Shown: one piece after another, positions 11,115 to 21,739 of the stretch
Numbering within the stretch: position 1 is the first letter of the stretch
Layout: each line of letters opens with the position of its first letter
Origin: Incurvaria masculella
Lineage: Eukaryota > Arthropoda > Insecta > Lepidoptera > Incurvariidae
Reading direction: 5' to 3'
Length of the DNA stretch: 64,000 nt
NCBI GenBank assembly: GCA_946894095.1
Contig: OX335658.1
Coordinates: 16,607,001-16,671,000 of the forward strand
Made by a program: the position numbers and the translations under genes
The notes under the pieces: model-generated
Databases searched by the model: none
Seen by the model: only the letters and a program-made list of their open reading frames with translations
What the model was told of the DNA's origin: nothing

Positions 11115-11755
11115 CAGGGCTGGATTACCCATAAGGCAGTATAGCGTAGGGGCCCCGCATTGGCTAAGGGCCCCGCGCAACAAGAAAACAATAGAACATA
11201 TTTCATTGAGTAAAAAATATTGTAAGATTTGTATGTTCAATGACAATATAATTGCTTTTTTAACCGACTTCACACAAGGAGGAGGTTCTATGTTCGACTT
11301 TATGTATTTTTTTTATATTACATTATCATATTTTTAGTTATTATAGAATGGTATTTGATTAAATTGGGTTTACAATACGGACACACGCACTCCCAGCTAG
11401 TTGATAGATATCAACTAGCTGGGAGTGTGAGTGAAGGACTAAAGGAGCTCGACAGATGCGTAAATATCGTGCGAAAATTAATCCTTTATAGGAAAAACAT
11501 TTCAAAGAAGTTAGATAATGAAATGAAAAATGAAAAAAATCTTTATTTGGAAGCCTGCAAGAATGGTTTACAAAAAGGCGGAATTAATGCCATAAGGCAT
11601 TCTCTGACATTCAACCTTAGAGACGTAGGAGAGGTGCGGTGTGGCAGGCAAAAAAAAACTACAAACAAAAGGGTTAAAAAAAAATTTTAAAAAAGGATTA
11701 AGGGGCCCTGAGAATTCCATTGCCTAGGGGCCTCGATATGGTTAATCCGTCCCTG
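11115..11755. mobile_element. hAT-like non-autonomous element (641 bp)
   Basis: Ends CAGGGCTGGATTACCCATA and, inverted, CAGGGACGGATTAACCATA are typical of hAT termini (CAGGG...GGATTA). Flanking octamers AACCAAGG (11107-11114) and ATCCCAGG (11756-11763) match at 6 of 8 positions, as expected for an old 8-bp duplication. The interior contains 'GGGGCCCC' motifs at both ends, a fragment of the family D end near 11262-11310, a perfect palindrome at 11388-11427 and a 111-codon open frame (11355-11690). That frame is lysine-rich and has no recognised domain, so I do not call it a transposase. Confidence 0.65.
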
Positions 11756-11758
11756 ATC

Positions 11759-11885
11759 CCAGGGTGTACTTTGAGGGGAAATATCTCGGAAGGGAGTGCA
11801 TTCCACAGTTGATCGACCCTTATAATAGAAGACCTAGAGGATCGTTTGGTTCGGAATGTCAACGATGAATAGATGCACTCCCTAC
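11759..11885 (+). repeat. Family X repeat fragment, copy 2
   Basis: Matches 4697-4837 in order ('GTACTTTGAGGGGAAATA', then 'GGATCGTTTGGTTCGGAAT'). Mobile-element remnant of unidentified class, directly abutting the hAT-like element. Confidence 0.5.
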
Positions 11886-12479
11886 TTGCTGCGCGAAAGT
11901 ATTATATGAACCACATTATTAAAGAATTTGAAAATCCTTTTACGGCATGAATACCCCACTTTTCATTTAAAGAAATTCTTTTTTCTTAGTTTAATATATT
12001 ATGTTACCTTATTATAACATTCACGAAAATTTTCATTTATTTATTTCGCCCTACGCATCTGCGTCCATAGATTCATTAATCAAATGAAATAGTCCTAACA
12101 TAGTTCCGTTAAATTAGATAATTAAATTTTCAAAAACCGAAAAAGTCGCTGAGAAAATACAAAGTGAATTGTATCGCCCGTAGCTTGAACGCATACTTGA
12201 TTCAACAAAGAAGCGAAAGCTCAACTATGTAACTTGGAACTCGGCAAAGTGTCCTCCATACCAATGAATAAAATGTACGCGTGTTGACGTCTTTACCCCA
12301 CCCCCTCTATACCGGGGATCGTAATCCGACCGTCTGCGGCCGTATTCCGGTTGTAATAAACAGCTTATAGCAAAAGATGAGAAAGATAAACTGGAAAATC
12401 ATTCGTGTTTTTAATGCCGTTATACTGGAAAAAGTATTGGCATCATTATATAAATATCATATGATAACAACAATAATGT
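11886..12479. other. Non-coding stretch, no gene seen
   Basis: AT-rich, with no supported frame or repeat beyond short runs. Confidence 0.45.
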
Positions 12480-12631
12480 GTTTGAAAAATGATCGGCTTT
12501 TCACGCGGCAGGAAGAGACATTCTCCGACGTTTCGAGCCAATCATTCAGCCCGTTGATTGATGAATGATTGGCTCGAAACCTCGGAGAATGTCTCTTCCT
12601 GCCGCGTGAAAAGCCGTAACATTTTTCAAAC
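12480..12631. repeat. Long hairpin (family J, copy 1), about 70-bp arms
   Basis: Arms 12480-12549 and 12562-12631 are inverse complements with only a mismatch or two and a small indel, separated by about 12 bases. Motifs shared by both arms include GAAGAGACATTCTCCGA and TTTCACGCGGCAGGAAGAG. Sequence to its right ('CCGCGGTAATCTCAAAAGTA', then 'GACGTTTCGTCCACCA') is shared with 58953-59220, so it belongs to a mobile foldback family. Confidence 0.8.
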
Positions 12632-12785
12632 CTGTCTAACGACCGCGGTAATCTCAAAAGTATCACAACCATAATGATTACATTAGATATTATTAGTATT
12701 TATATTTACGGTTAGACTGTGCTCAGCTTGTATTTTATTTAAGCACGACGTTTCGTCCACCATGATATGTCCATCAAACAAACTG
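12632..12785 (+). repeat. Family J flank shared with second copy
   Basis: Contains 'CCGCGGTAATCTCAAAAGTA' and a 'TGCTCAGCTTGTATT...GACGTTTCGTCCACCA' module found again at 58953-59220. No coding capacity. Confidence 0.5.
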
Positions 12786-13640
12786 TATATCCGTAAATAT
12801 AACGAATATGTCAAACAACAGTAAACATCTATGCAGTCATAGATAGTATTACTAGTATGAAAAAAGAAAATTCTGTAAAGCTGAAATTTTAATTATACGA
12901 TTTTTCTCAAAGTATACTCAAAAACATATTTTTTTTATTCCTAAGAATAAATTTTCAAATATTTGAAATCGTATGGTACATGTAAGTTATTATTTCTACA
13001 GATTTTCTTCAATCAAATGCCAAATAGATTTCAACTAGTCGACTTTTCACTTGTCCTTGACCACGTTAGGACGTGAAAAATAAATCTTATATGCAATAAT
13101 ATATTTGCATCAAAGGTTTCTTATCTATGTACTTTCTTTTTATTAACAACTATGTACGTTTGGCTTGCTTCGAATCATCATTTTCCTTAAATATGTCTAA
13201 AAAAGGCAATGGTGGAGACTGGACCCGGCGTGATGCTTGCACGGACTGTGTTTTTGAAGACTTGCTGGTTCATTGGAAACAGTTAAATTGGCGGGTAGTT
13301 TTCTTTGCAAATACTATATTTGCCAAAGAAACTTTTCTCATGAACTGTTACATGGTGTAATGAATCCACCCTCCTACAATAACTTTTTCGGCCGGACTCT
13401 TACATAAATGGCAACGTAATCGTCTGAGGATCCTACATTTCCGTAGATGTTCAGATTCAAGCTAAATCGTCAAATTATATTTCATAGAGTTTATTATTTA
13501 TTTCACATGGTCATAATTAATTTAGAAAACCTTTTATCGGTAGATAATGTCATTGTAAAGATGTACATGTTAGATTTGGTTCATTAAATTTACTTTCAAT
13601 GAATCGTCATGTGCACTTATCAGATTCATTGAATTCTGAA
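12786..13640. other. Non-coding stretch, no gene seen
   Basis: AT-rich. A 77-codon frame at 13127-13360 lacks any known motif and is left out. Confidence 0.45.
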
Positions 13641-13755
13641 TATACAGTGTCGGACTCCAAAGCTTGTGATTTTGGATGCTCGCTTAAGGGATCCCTTAGA
13701 CTCTAAAAGAGCCTCTCAATGGCCATCGACACTCACGTATATCCGACACTGATAT
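13641..13755. mobile_element. Small MITE-like element with 12-bp inverted ends
   Basis: The left end ATACAGTGTCGGA and the right end TCCGACACTGATAT are near-perfect inverse complements, about 100 bp apart, with a complex non-coding interior. Single copy in this window. Confidence 0.45.
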
Positions 13756-14206
13756 ATGTAATCGATTCAAACCGTATTGAATGGGTCCTAATTCTTATCT
13801 AACCGATCAATGTCGTAAACTTTAGATATTGTTCAATCATTTATTTAAAATTGGAAGTTGTGGGCCCACATTAGAAAGTTATAAGTATTTCTTAATAATG
13901 ATAATACATTTATCCACGACTGTTTTGAGTGCAACAAACAACCCAGAGTAATAGGAAGTCAATTATTCGAATCGCGGTGACCTGTAACGCCTTAGTTCAC
14001 CAATAGACAAATTGACATATTGAAGGTTATTATACGTACTGATGATGAGTATTTCCGGCATATTTATATGAATGGTTAGCTTATATACTGATCATAAAAT
14101 GTGTTTTAACATCAGTTCAGCCAACATAATAGATTAAGGAGAATAGGCTGCATAAACACTTTAATCAGGGGCTAAATGCGCAATAATAGCAAATCAATGT
14201 AGTAAT
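13756..14206. other. Non-coding stretch, no gene seen
   Basis: AT-rich, without a supported feature. Confidence 0.45.
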
Positions 14207-14570
14207 AAAACCCATTAAATCTCTTTTAAAGGCTCAATACACAGTAAGAGAAGATAATAGATGAATTAGTCCTTATAAGACCACCTTACCAAATGCTTGC
14301 TCCATGGCTCAATACACAGTGTCAGCAAACCATTTGGCAATATATTTTAAAACCCATTAAAACTCTTTTAAAGGCTCAATACACAGTAAGAGATGATAAT
14401 AGATCAATCAGTCTTTATTAGACAACCTTACCAAATGCTTGCTCCATGGCTCAATACACAGTGTCAGCAACCCATTTGGCAATATATTTTAAAACCCATT
14501 AAATCTCTTTTAAAGGCTCAGTACACAGTAAGAGAAGATAATAGATTGATTAGTCTTTACTAGATTTATT
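14207..14570. repeat. 142-bp tandem repeat, about 2.6 units
   Basis: The motif CCCATTAAA recurs at 14211, 14353 and 14495, an exact 142-bp spacing. Each unit holds two subrepeats of GGCTCAATACACAGT about 77 bp apart (for example 14231 and 14308), so the unit itself probably arose by an older duplication. Units differ by a few substitutions. Confidence 0.9.
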
Positions 14571-16617
14571 ATATTATATTAAAGTTGATACGGCATTTAA
14601 ACAACCACTCATAGAAATAGAACATTTACATTCGTGTAAATAATTTAATCCGACTGCAGTACATTGAGTACTGCATCCAATGCAAAAATATGTCAAAACG
14701 TTCAACGATGACAGTAACATTATCTTGGTATAGTAATTTTATATTCATTTCCAACCAGCTCTGGAACGAGGTTCTCAGTTTAGATAGTATTCATATCACC
14801 CCTACTCATCTCTAAAATCAAAGCACCATTCAATACTAAGCTGATCTGTAGTTAGGTTTCGAATGTTGATGAATTATATACCTAACCCATCCGTTTGTAC
14901 CTTGTGTATTACAACAACGGCTCTATTCCCAAAACCCTGAATACATACCGCATAAGATGTACACATATATATTTAAAGTCTGACCAACTTCGGTATGGCC
15001 CGGTGTTTGTAGGCTTAATAACATTAATGATAATTTGTAAACAATGGAAGTTATACTTTGTATTTATGTAAACCCTCATCGACACTAGGATAGTCAAAAT
15101 ATGATCTCCCCTTTTTATATTGTTATTCTGTTTTTAAAGAGAATAGGAAACTTCAACAATAGATCAAGGCAATTGCAATTTAAATAAGGTAGCACCGAAA
15201 TGTAACCAAAACTCAAGAAAACAACAATGTATTAGATGTGATTTTTCCGAGTCTAAAATCCCCTTAATTCGTCCAACATTCATACAACCTTCTTGAACGA
15301 CAGTTCGCCACGTTAAACTCATAGAAATCCGTAAACATATACGGTTACTTATATCTAGCTCACGGTTAATCATTCACCACATAAATTTACTTATTTTTAA
15401 CTACCTAACTCGGATTAATCACAACATGATTATTAAGTAAAACAATAAACAATCTGATCTATAGTAAATTTAACTTATTTCAGCACTACCTTTTATAATT
15501 CGGTGTATCGGCATCACATGGGTAGACTGATCCTATCAGAAATAATCTGGTTTCTATTTATCTTGTTTCATGCGATTCATTTGGGTATTGTAGGCAGGCT
15601 ACAAAAACATAAATCTATGTAAATGTAAAGCAATATGCTTCCTATAACAGAAACAGTCAGTAACTGTAAATATGGTTTATTCTTCTATTCAATTAGGTGT
15701 AAACAAACATTCATTATGAATGTCTAAGGTGAAAATAAGTTAAATTTATCTGGATGAAAACTTAGTGCTGTACCTATTTAGGTGCAGCCAGGCCTAGGAT
15801 GGTAGACGCACAAGTTGGTGAACCCTTCAAAGATAATAGCTTGTCCAACACCAACATGTATACACCATTACGCCTTCTTCCAAAAAGGATTGGCTGATAT
15901 GATGTATTTTAAGTTATGTGCATCTTCCAATCGCAAATTTACTTATATCTAACTAATCTCTGCCTCAATTACTCCGAATGCCAAAACAAGATAACTTCCG
16001 AACCTTTCAGTCAGCGTCTACACTACATCAACCGTACCTCACAATCTTACAATTTCAAATATCAAAATAATGTTTACATATAACTTTGAAGCAAATTTTA
16101 TTATTTTGAATCCATTCTAACATTAATAAATCAACATTTCAAAAGCTATGAGGTTTGGTTGACTTTTTTGGGTGGGAATACCTTAATTAACAATACTGGA
16201 AGCATTTAGACTCCACGTTGATTTTGAATTTGAAAAGATAACTAACTGCTAATGAATTCTCACAAGCTTCGTCTAGTATCATCCAGTTGATCACATGTTT
16301 CTAGTCTTAACTAATTACTTCATGAAAGTTCGAAACGAATCCAGATTAATAAAACAAGCTAAAAACCCACTCACGTCTCCCGAATGCTCGATACACAACG
16401 TCTTAAATCTAAGGTTACGTTAATAATGCCTTGTCTATTGTTATAACCAATTAAATATAGTCACAATATAATATCCGTTAGCATTTAACCAACGAAACAA
16501 ATGCTTCCTTTCAATGTTAAACTTTGGCCAAACCTTAAATAAATGGTTTAATTCAATAACTTCCAATTAAATAGTGCTTTGATTTAGAAAGAAATAATAA
16601 AGAGTAATAATCGACTC
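14571..16617. other. Non-coding stretch, repeat-poor
   Basis: About 2 kb of AT-rich DNA with no recognised repeat family, unusual for this window, and no supported frame. It lies immediately downstream (minus strand) of the CpG-rich patch at 16618-16800 and could be intronic to a gene starting there. Confidence 0.4.
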
Positions 16618-16800
16618 ACGTAATTCTGCTACAGTTTCACACTCGCGATAGTAAACAAACAACTATGGCGCGCGGCGGCGCGGACGCACTGGTAGTCGTC
16701 CTGCGCAAGCGGCATCCGAGGCACGAATGCTTTCGCTGCGTGTCGTCGCATGAACGATAGGTATAACCAAACAACGCAAATCCGCAGGTGCGTTGACGTA
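16618..16800 (-). promoter_or_regulatory. CpG-rich patch, possible first exon on minus strand
   Basis: A sharp CpG-rich block (runs of GCGCGCGGCGGCGCGGACGC) in AT-rich DNA. Read on the minus strand it ends with 'GCAGAATTACGTGAGT', where AC|GTGAGT is a consensus 5' splice donor. Read on the plus strand, a 31-codon frame begins ATGGCGCGCGGCGG near 16665, but I cannot assign it. The minus-strand reading as an untranslated or short first exon with its promoter is inference. Confidence 0.35.
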
Positions 16801-16921
16801 AACAAAGCATCTATATTGACCTATGTATGTATTAACAACTAATGTAGCGTTATCGCCATAATCACCAAAACATTATTATTTATGTGGAGTTCAATATCTC
16901 TAATAACTTTTATAAAATTCT

Positions 16922-19320
16922 TTAGAATAAATTTATTTATATTTATTTATTTATATAAGTTTATTGCACTCAAAAAACATTCGGGCAAAAGGTACAACTT
17001 AATGCCGGAGGCATTTTCTACCAGTCTACCTTTGGGTATCGTGAGCAGTAGTGCGAGTAGTAACTATGGAGAAATAGCTTTAGAGGAAACATAATTCCTA
17101 CACAATATGCAACAAATACACATTATACTTAAACTTAAATATATAACTTATATAACTGTACATAAATATAACTAAATAAATATCAATAAATAAATACTAA
17201 ATACTACATATATATATTATAAAAACAAATAAAAGATGATACTTAATACAATATAATTTTAAGGAAAAAAATATATATATTGGCAAAAGAAATAAAAAAA
17301 TAAAAATAAATACTGACCAACTTAAAGAAGTATGAGGGAGAAAATTAAAGAAATCATAAAGACAGAAAATAAGCTTTGAGATTTTTTTTGAAAACATAGA
17401 TAGAGGGGGAATTTCGTAAATGGGGAGGTAGCTGATTCCACTGCCTCGCAGCGTGCACTGTAAAGGAGTCTGAATACGTGGAGGATGTGTGCGAGGGAAT
17501 GGCCAGTACCGAAGAGCCGGTCGATCTAAGTGGGAGACCATGTGAGCAAAGATATGAAAACCGATTACGAAGGTACGAGGGAGCATTGGGATCATTAAGG
17601 ATGCTGTAGAGAAGTGAAAGGACATGAGTATTCCTTCGGTGACGAATATCGAGCCATTGAAGACGAGTTCGGAATTCAGAGATGTGATCAAATTTACGAA
17701 GCCCAAATACGTAGCGGATACACACGTTGAGGAGGCGGTCGAGTTTGTTAAGGAGCTCTTGATTGAGGTCAAGATAGCACACGTCACCATAATCAAGTAA
17801 AGGGAGAAGCAAGGATTGTGCAAGCGTAATTTTGGTAGCGAAAGGAATAAAGTTCTTTAAGAGTTTCAGAGTATGCATGCTAGCAAACATTTTGCGGCTT
17901 ACTTGACTAACTTGTGGTTGCCAAGACAGAGTTTCGTCGATCATGAGTCCCAGGTTTTTCACGCATTTAACGTAAGGAATGACAGTGCCATTGAACAAAA
18001 GATCAGGTAGCTCGTCTCGATTCAGCTTAGCTAGAAGTTTGTGAGTACCAATAATGATTGCCTGCGACTTAGAAGGATTGACTAGAAGGCCAAACCTCGT
18101 AGCCCAATTTAGTACCAAATCAAGATCTACATTCATAAGACTTATATCAGTAGCAAGGTCATCAATACGAAAGTGTCTATACAGCTGCAAGTCGTCGGCG
18201 TAGAGATGGTAGTGAGAAACGAGAATTGAAACAATTTTATTAATAAAAATTGAAAAGAGTAAGGGTGAGAGAACACCGCCTTGAGGTACACCAGCAGTTA
18301 TGTCACACCAAGGTGAGTAAACATTGTCTAAACGGGCACATTGCTGGCGACCACGAAGATAAGATGAAAACCAATCTATTACTGGTTGAGAGATATTAAG
18401 AGAGAAAAGGATGGCACAGAGAATGTCAAAATCGACGGAATTAAAAGCGCTACTGAAATCTAACAATACTAAAAGAGTAAGTTTTCGATCATCCATGGCA
18501 AGCCGAATATCGTCAGTAATCTTCACCAAAGCAGAGGTGGTGCTATGGGATGGGCGAAATCCAGATTGAAGAGGGTCATGAAGAGAATTAACAGAAAGGT
18601 AGTTGGAAAGTTGGAAATGAGCTACACGCTCAAGAACTTTAGATAGAAACGGTAAAATTGAAATAGGACGATAATCACTAAACGCAGAGGGACAAACTTT
18701 TTTTGGTAGTGGTATGATATAAGCACGTTTCCAAGTGTCAGGGAAACAACCCGATACCAGAGAGTGATTAACAATATTGGAGATTATGGGTAAGAGCAAG
18801 TCTAGTATCGGGATGAAGAGATCACGACTCATATTATCACTACCAATAGCTTTTCTTTTTATTGAATGTATGATTTTACTTATTTCGCCGTTAGAGACTT
18901 GGGTGAATTGGAAAGGTTCGGGCGAAATATGAGCAGGGTCTTGTGAGAGTAATTGGCGAATAGTGTTTGCTTTATCGGCAGAACCAATTGTCACCGGAGA
19001 AGCGGAAAAGTGACGATTGAGACCATCTAGGTCGATGGCAGGATTGACATCAGAATTTGATTTGCCAACACCCAGGGTTCTTAAGAATTTCCACATATCA
19101 TTGGGAGAAGTATTTAGGATGGAATTGTGAATGTGGCGGCGTTTAGCATCCCTACACATCTTATTACACCGATTTCTTGCACGCTTGTATAGTACTAGAT
19201 TTTCCTCTGAAGGCTGTGACTTATGTTTACGTTTTAATGCGTCCCGTTTGGACATCAAGATGCGAATTTCACCAGTAAGCCAAGGAGCAGGTGCATGTTT
19301 AATTTTAACTTTTCTATGTT
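16922..19320 (-). mobile_element. CR1/jockey-type LINE, 5'-truncated, RT frame open
   Basis: Contains the RT open frame below and a 3' untranslated region of about 430 bp ending, on the minus strand, in an A-rich (TAAA)n-like tail at about 16925-16960. The 3' region includes 'GAATGCC'-type conserved sequence around 17000 seen in related copies, such as the tail at 36165-36700. The frame continues in phase upstream of 19258 through 'HAPAPWLTGEIRILM', the linker before the RT domain. No apurinic-endonuclease domain is visible further upstream, so the copy is 5'-truncated. Confidence 0.85.
17354..19258 (-). CDS. LINE reverse transcriptase (ORF2 fragment, 634 codons)
   Basis: Non-LTR retrotransposon reverse transcriptase, which copies element RNA at a nicked target by target-primed reverse transcription. 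Residue numbers count from the first codon of this span, a TTG; the frame is open further upstream (19290 and beyond), so this is not a true start. Visible RT motifs in order: 'DYRPISILPFLSKVLERV' at 195-212, 'QSGFRPSHST' at 231-240, 'LDFSSAFNSVD' at 266-276 with the first catalytic Asp at 267, 'AGVPQGGVLSPLLF' at 322-335, and the catalytic 'YADD' at 353-356. The C-terminus ('AARQWNQLPPHLRNSP' at 603-618, then 'FKKNLKAYF') is the usual CR1/jockey tail. All catalytic residues are present and there is no stop, implying a young insertion, but the missing N-terminal endonuclease should leave it unable to move alone. The exact clade (for example Daphne versus jockey) needs a phylogeny. Confidence 0.92.
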   Translation of the reverse strand: MMSKRDALKRKHKSQPSEENLVLYKRARNRCNKMCRDAKRRHIHNSILNTSPNDMWKFLRTLGVGKSNSDVNPAIDLDGLNRHFSASPVTIGSADKANTIRQLLSQDPAHISPEPFQFTQVSNGEISKIIHSIKRKAIGSDNMSRDLFIPILDLLLPIISNIVNHSLVSGCFPDTWKRAYIIPLPKKVCPSAFSDYRPISILPFLSKVLERVAHFQLSNYLSVNSLHDPLQSGFRPSHSTTSALVKITDDIRLAMDDRKLTLLVLLDFSSAFNSVDFDILCAILFSLNISQPVIDWFSSYLRGRQQCARLDNVYSPWCDITAGVPQGGVLSPLLFSIFINKIVSILVSHYHLYADDLQLYRHFRIDDLATDISLMNVDLDLVLNWATRFGLLVNPSKSQAIIIGTHKLLAKLNRDELPDLLFNGTVIPYVKCVKNLGLMIDETLSWQPQVSQVSRKMFASMHTLKLLKNFIPFATKITLAQSLLLPLLDYGDVCYLDLNQELLNKLDRLLNVCIRYVFGLRKFDHISEFRTRLQWLDIRHRRNTHVLSLLYSILNDPNAPSYLRNRFSYLCSHGLPLRSTGSSVLAIPSHTSSTYSDSFTVHAARQWNQLPPHLRNSPSIYVFKKNLKAYFLSL

Positions 19321-19669
19321 TTATTATTTACTGAGTGAGGTAATATCAAAAGTATTAAAGATGTATTTATTTCGATACAAACTAGTTTTGTATTCGAAAT
19401 GTATGTATGTCTCTTCTGCTGTAAATGATTTAATATTTATTTTGAATAGGTTGGTCCCATTACAATGGGTACGGCGGAATTATAGAGTTTTGTAAATTCA
19501 TTTTAATGTACTTTACTATTAATGTTATAAGCAATTAAATTGATTTCTTTACGCAAACAATATTTATCAACTTAGATTAAATGGACGTTGCGAAAATGTT
19601 TCGCTGTGATTGTAGAACTGGCTTATGATTGAATATGACTAAAATTCGAGTGTAGTGCACATATGGATG

Positions 19670-19862
19670 TGAGTCAGTCAGCGTGCTTGCGTCCTCTGCT
19701 GGACGTACGCCTCTCCAATTTTTCTCCAGTCCTCCCGGCCTCAGAGGTACGGAAACACTGCTTTCCGCCGACGCACTTGATGTCGTCGTCCCACCTGGCG
19801 GGTGGTCTTCACACACTCCGTTTTCCTATCCACGGCCGCCAGTGTGGGACACGATTACTCCA
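19670..19862 (-). pseudogene. RTE-like LINE C-terminal remnant, copy 1
   Basis: The minus strand encodes, with frameshifts, the tail typical of insect RTE-like LINE proteins: a 'WRP..GK...' then 'PP.RWDDDI' pattern and an 'NWRGV' segment. It aligns base for base over most of its length with 52115-52345, where the frame is better preserved. Only the extreme C-terminus remains. Confidence 0.7.
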
Positions 19863-19930
19863 ACGATCGTCGTATCTTCGGCTGACCTTATGGATGACGA
19901 ATAAACAATACATTATTAGCAATGTGTAGA

Positions 19931-21299
19931 CATTTCTGGGGATTTGATTGTATTTCCTGCGGCGACGAGAAGATTATGAATTGAGTCTCTCGCTCAAGCC
20001 CCAACGCAGGTTCAACACTGCCGCCGTCTCGTGGCTTCAAACAGAAAACAAAGGAATTAAAAAATATAACGACACCCCGATAGCTTGACGCCACGTTGTT
20101 TTGCATACATTCATTTATTTTATGTGCTTAAGTTAACACCGTCCTTATACAAAATATCTGTAAAACTTGCGATTTCTGTTACTGTTTGATGAGCCAGAAT
20201 GTAATACGTAACGTGAACTGAAGTGATCATGGTACGTCATGGAGCCGTATCAAAACAAACGGCACCGCGCACCGAGAATTTGTAAGTTTAAAGATATTAA
20301 AGGTAATTTAAGGGCCTTAAAGGGCCTTTATTAGCAGCTTGCAATCAATACCGCAGTACAAGATAATCAGCACTTCAGCAATAAAGGCCCTTTAAGTGTC
20401 GATTTAAATAAATCAGCACTTGGTGAAAACCAGGCTAAGAGATGGATTTGCGAATCGAGGGTTCAATGATTTAACCAAAAAATGCGTGGCCTTTTACGGA
20501 TACAAAATTTTTCAAAAGGTTTTTATTTGTTTTTCAGTCATAAAATATAGACGTCATTTTTGAAATCGTAACTCTTGTTGTTGTCTAAGGAATTAGTACT
20601 AAGGAATAATATCCATTCCAGTATCGGCTAGAAATTCGCAAGAACGAAAATAATAATCTACTTTACTGAATGTCTGTGAAGTAAATGAAATCGAGTTGAC
20701 GAGATGTTTTTTACTGACTATGTACCAAATATTAATGATTGTAATGCTAATAAAAAAAAAAATTGACACTGACTCTTATTTGTCCTGAATGGATTTTTGC
20801 AGCCTTTCATGAAGTTTACAAGATCCATGGAACTCGTTTCGGATTTTTTTCCTACTATCCTCAATGAAATACTGAAACAATGAAACTAGGTTCTTTACCA
20901 TCACGACTACTAATGCGTTCTGCTTGCTGCGAAACAGGAAAACTCTTTCAGGTTTTTCTTCAGCGGCTGTAATTAAAATATCTCTAACGCCATTACCATG
21001 CTCCTGAAAAGTTCGTATTGGATATCTTTACACGTAATCAATTCAATTTGATATATTTTAGCTAGATAAAATATAACAATTCAATTTGTTATATTTTGGA
21101 TAGATAAACTGAAATCCTGGAAAGATAACAGGTGTAGCTTAACCTGGTCTTCCGATGAAGGAGCCAAAAATATATTTTTTGTCGGCACCTAGTATATACG
21201 TAGTATACACATAACATTAAGAGTCGTGGTGATATAGATACAGAATACGATATTTATTTGAAAAAGTTTTACTATTATTCGGGGAAATATAACCAATTA
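19931..21299. other. Non-coding stretch with one hairpin
   Basis: No gene seen. It ends a probable LINE tail ('GACGAATAAACAATACATTA' near 19896) and contains the hairpin at 20316-20396. A direct repeat 'CAATTCAATTTG' occurs twice near 21040-21085. Confidence 0.45.
20316..20396. repeat. Perfect 17-bp inverted repeat
   Basis: CTTAAAGGGCCTTTATT at 20316-20332 and its exact inverse complement at 20380-20396, separated by 47 bases. There is no U-run to suggest a terminator. Could be a small foldback element. Confidence 0.6.
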
Positions 21300-21390
21300 A
21301 ATATATCCATGCTCAGGACCGTGTCATGGCATGGTACCTAATTCTTTTGGGAATGTGGTTTGTAGGCCATGTCCAGTAAATAAAAAAAGT
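21300..21390 (+). mobile_element. SINE 3' end fragment
   Basis: 'GGCATGGTACCTAATTC' then 'GGGAATGTGGT' and a short A-run match the final 90 bases of the SINE at 5868-6273. Head and body are missing. Confidence 0.65.
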
Positions 21391-21456
21391 CATTTGTAGA
21401 GTGGGAAATTGCGTTTTTACAATCCTAATATAATATGTATTGTGTTGAGGTTACAT

Positions 21457-21739
21457 AAAAAACCGGCCAAGTGCGAGTCGGACTTGCACATTAAGGGTTC
21501 CGAATCATCGTACAATATTTACCATAATAAAATCACGTTTTTTGTACAGGGACCCCCTGGATTTTTTTTTAACCTATTTGTTTTTATAGCGGCAAAATAA
21601 ATACAAACACTGTGAAAATTTCACCTGCCTATCCATTAAGGTTTATGAGATACAGCCCTGTGACAGACGGACGGACGGACAGCGGAGGCTCATTAATAGG
21701 GTTCCGTTGGCACCCTTTGGGTACGGAACCCTAAAAAAA
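21457..21739 (+). repeat. Family C repeat, copy 2
   Basis: Runs from 'AAAACCGGCCAAGTGCGAG' to 'TTTGGGTACGGAACCCTAAA', the opposite orientation to copy 1. Its internal microsatellite is short (about four GGAC units near 21668-21680). Confidence 0.85.

Noticed and set aside
16665..16760. 31-codon plus-strand micro-ORF in the CpG block as a gene
   Set aside because: Short, composition-biased, and without a conserved motif; the minus-strand splice donor is the better signal, and even that is tentative.
17197..17823. 208-codon minus-strand frame as a separate protein
   Set aside because: It overlaps the LINE reverse-transcriptase frame in another phase and lacks known motifs; it is a shadow of the LINE.
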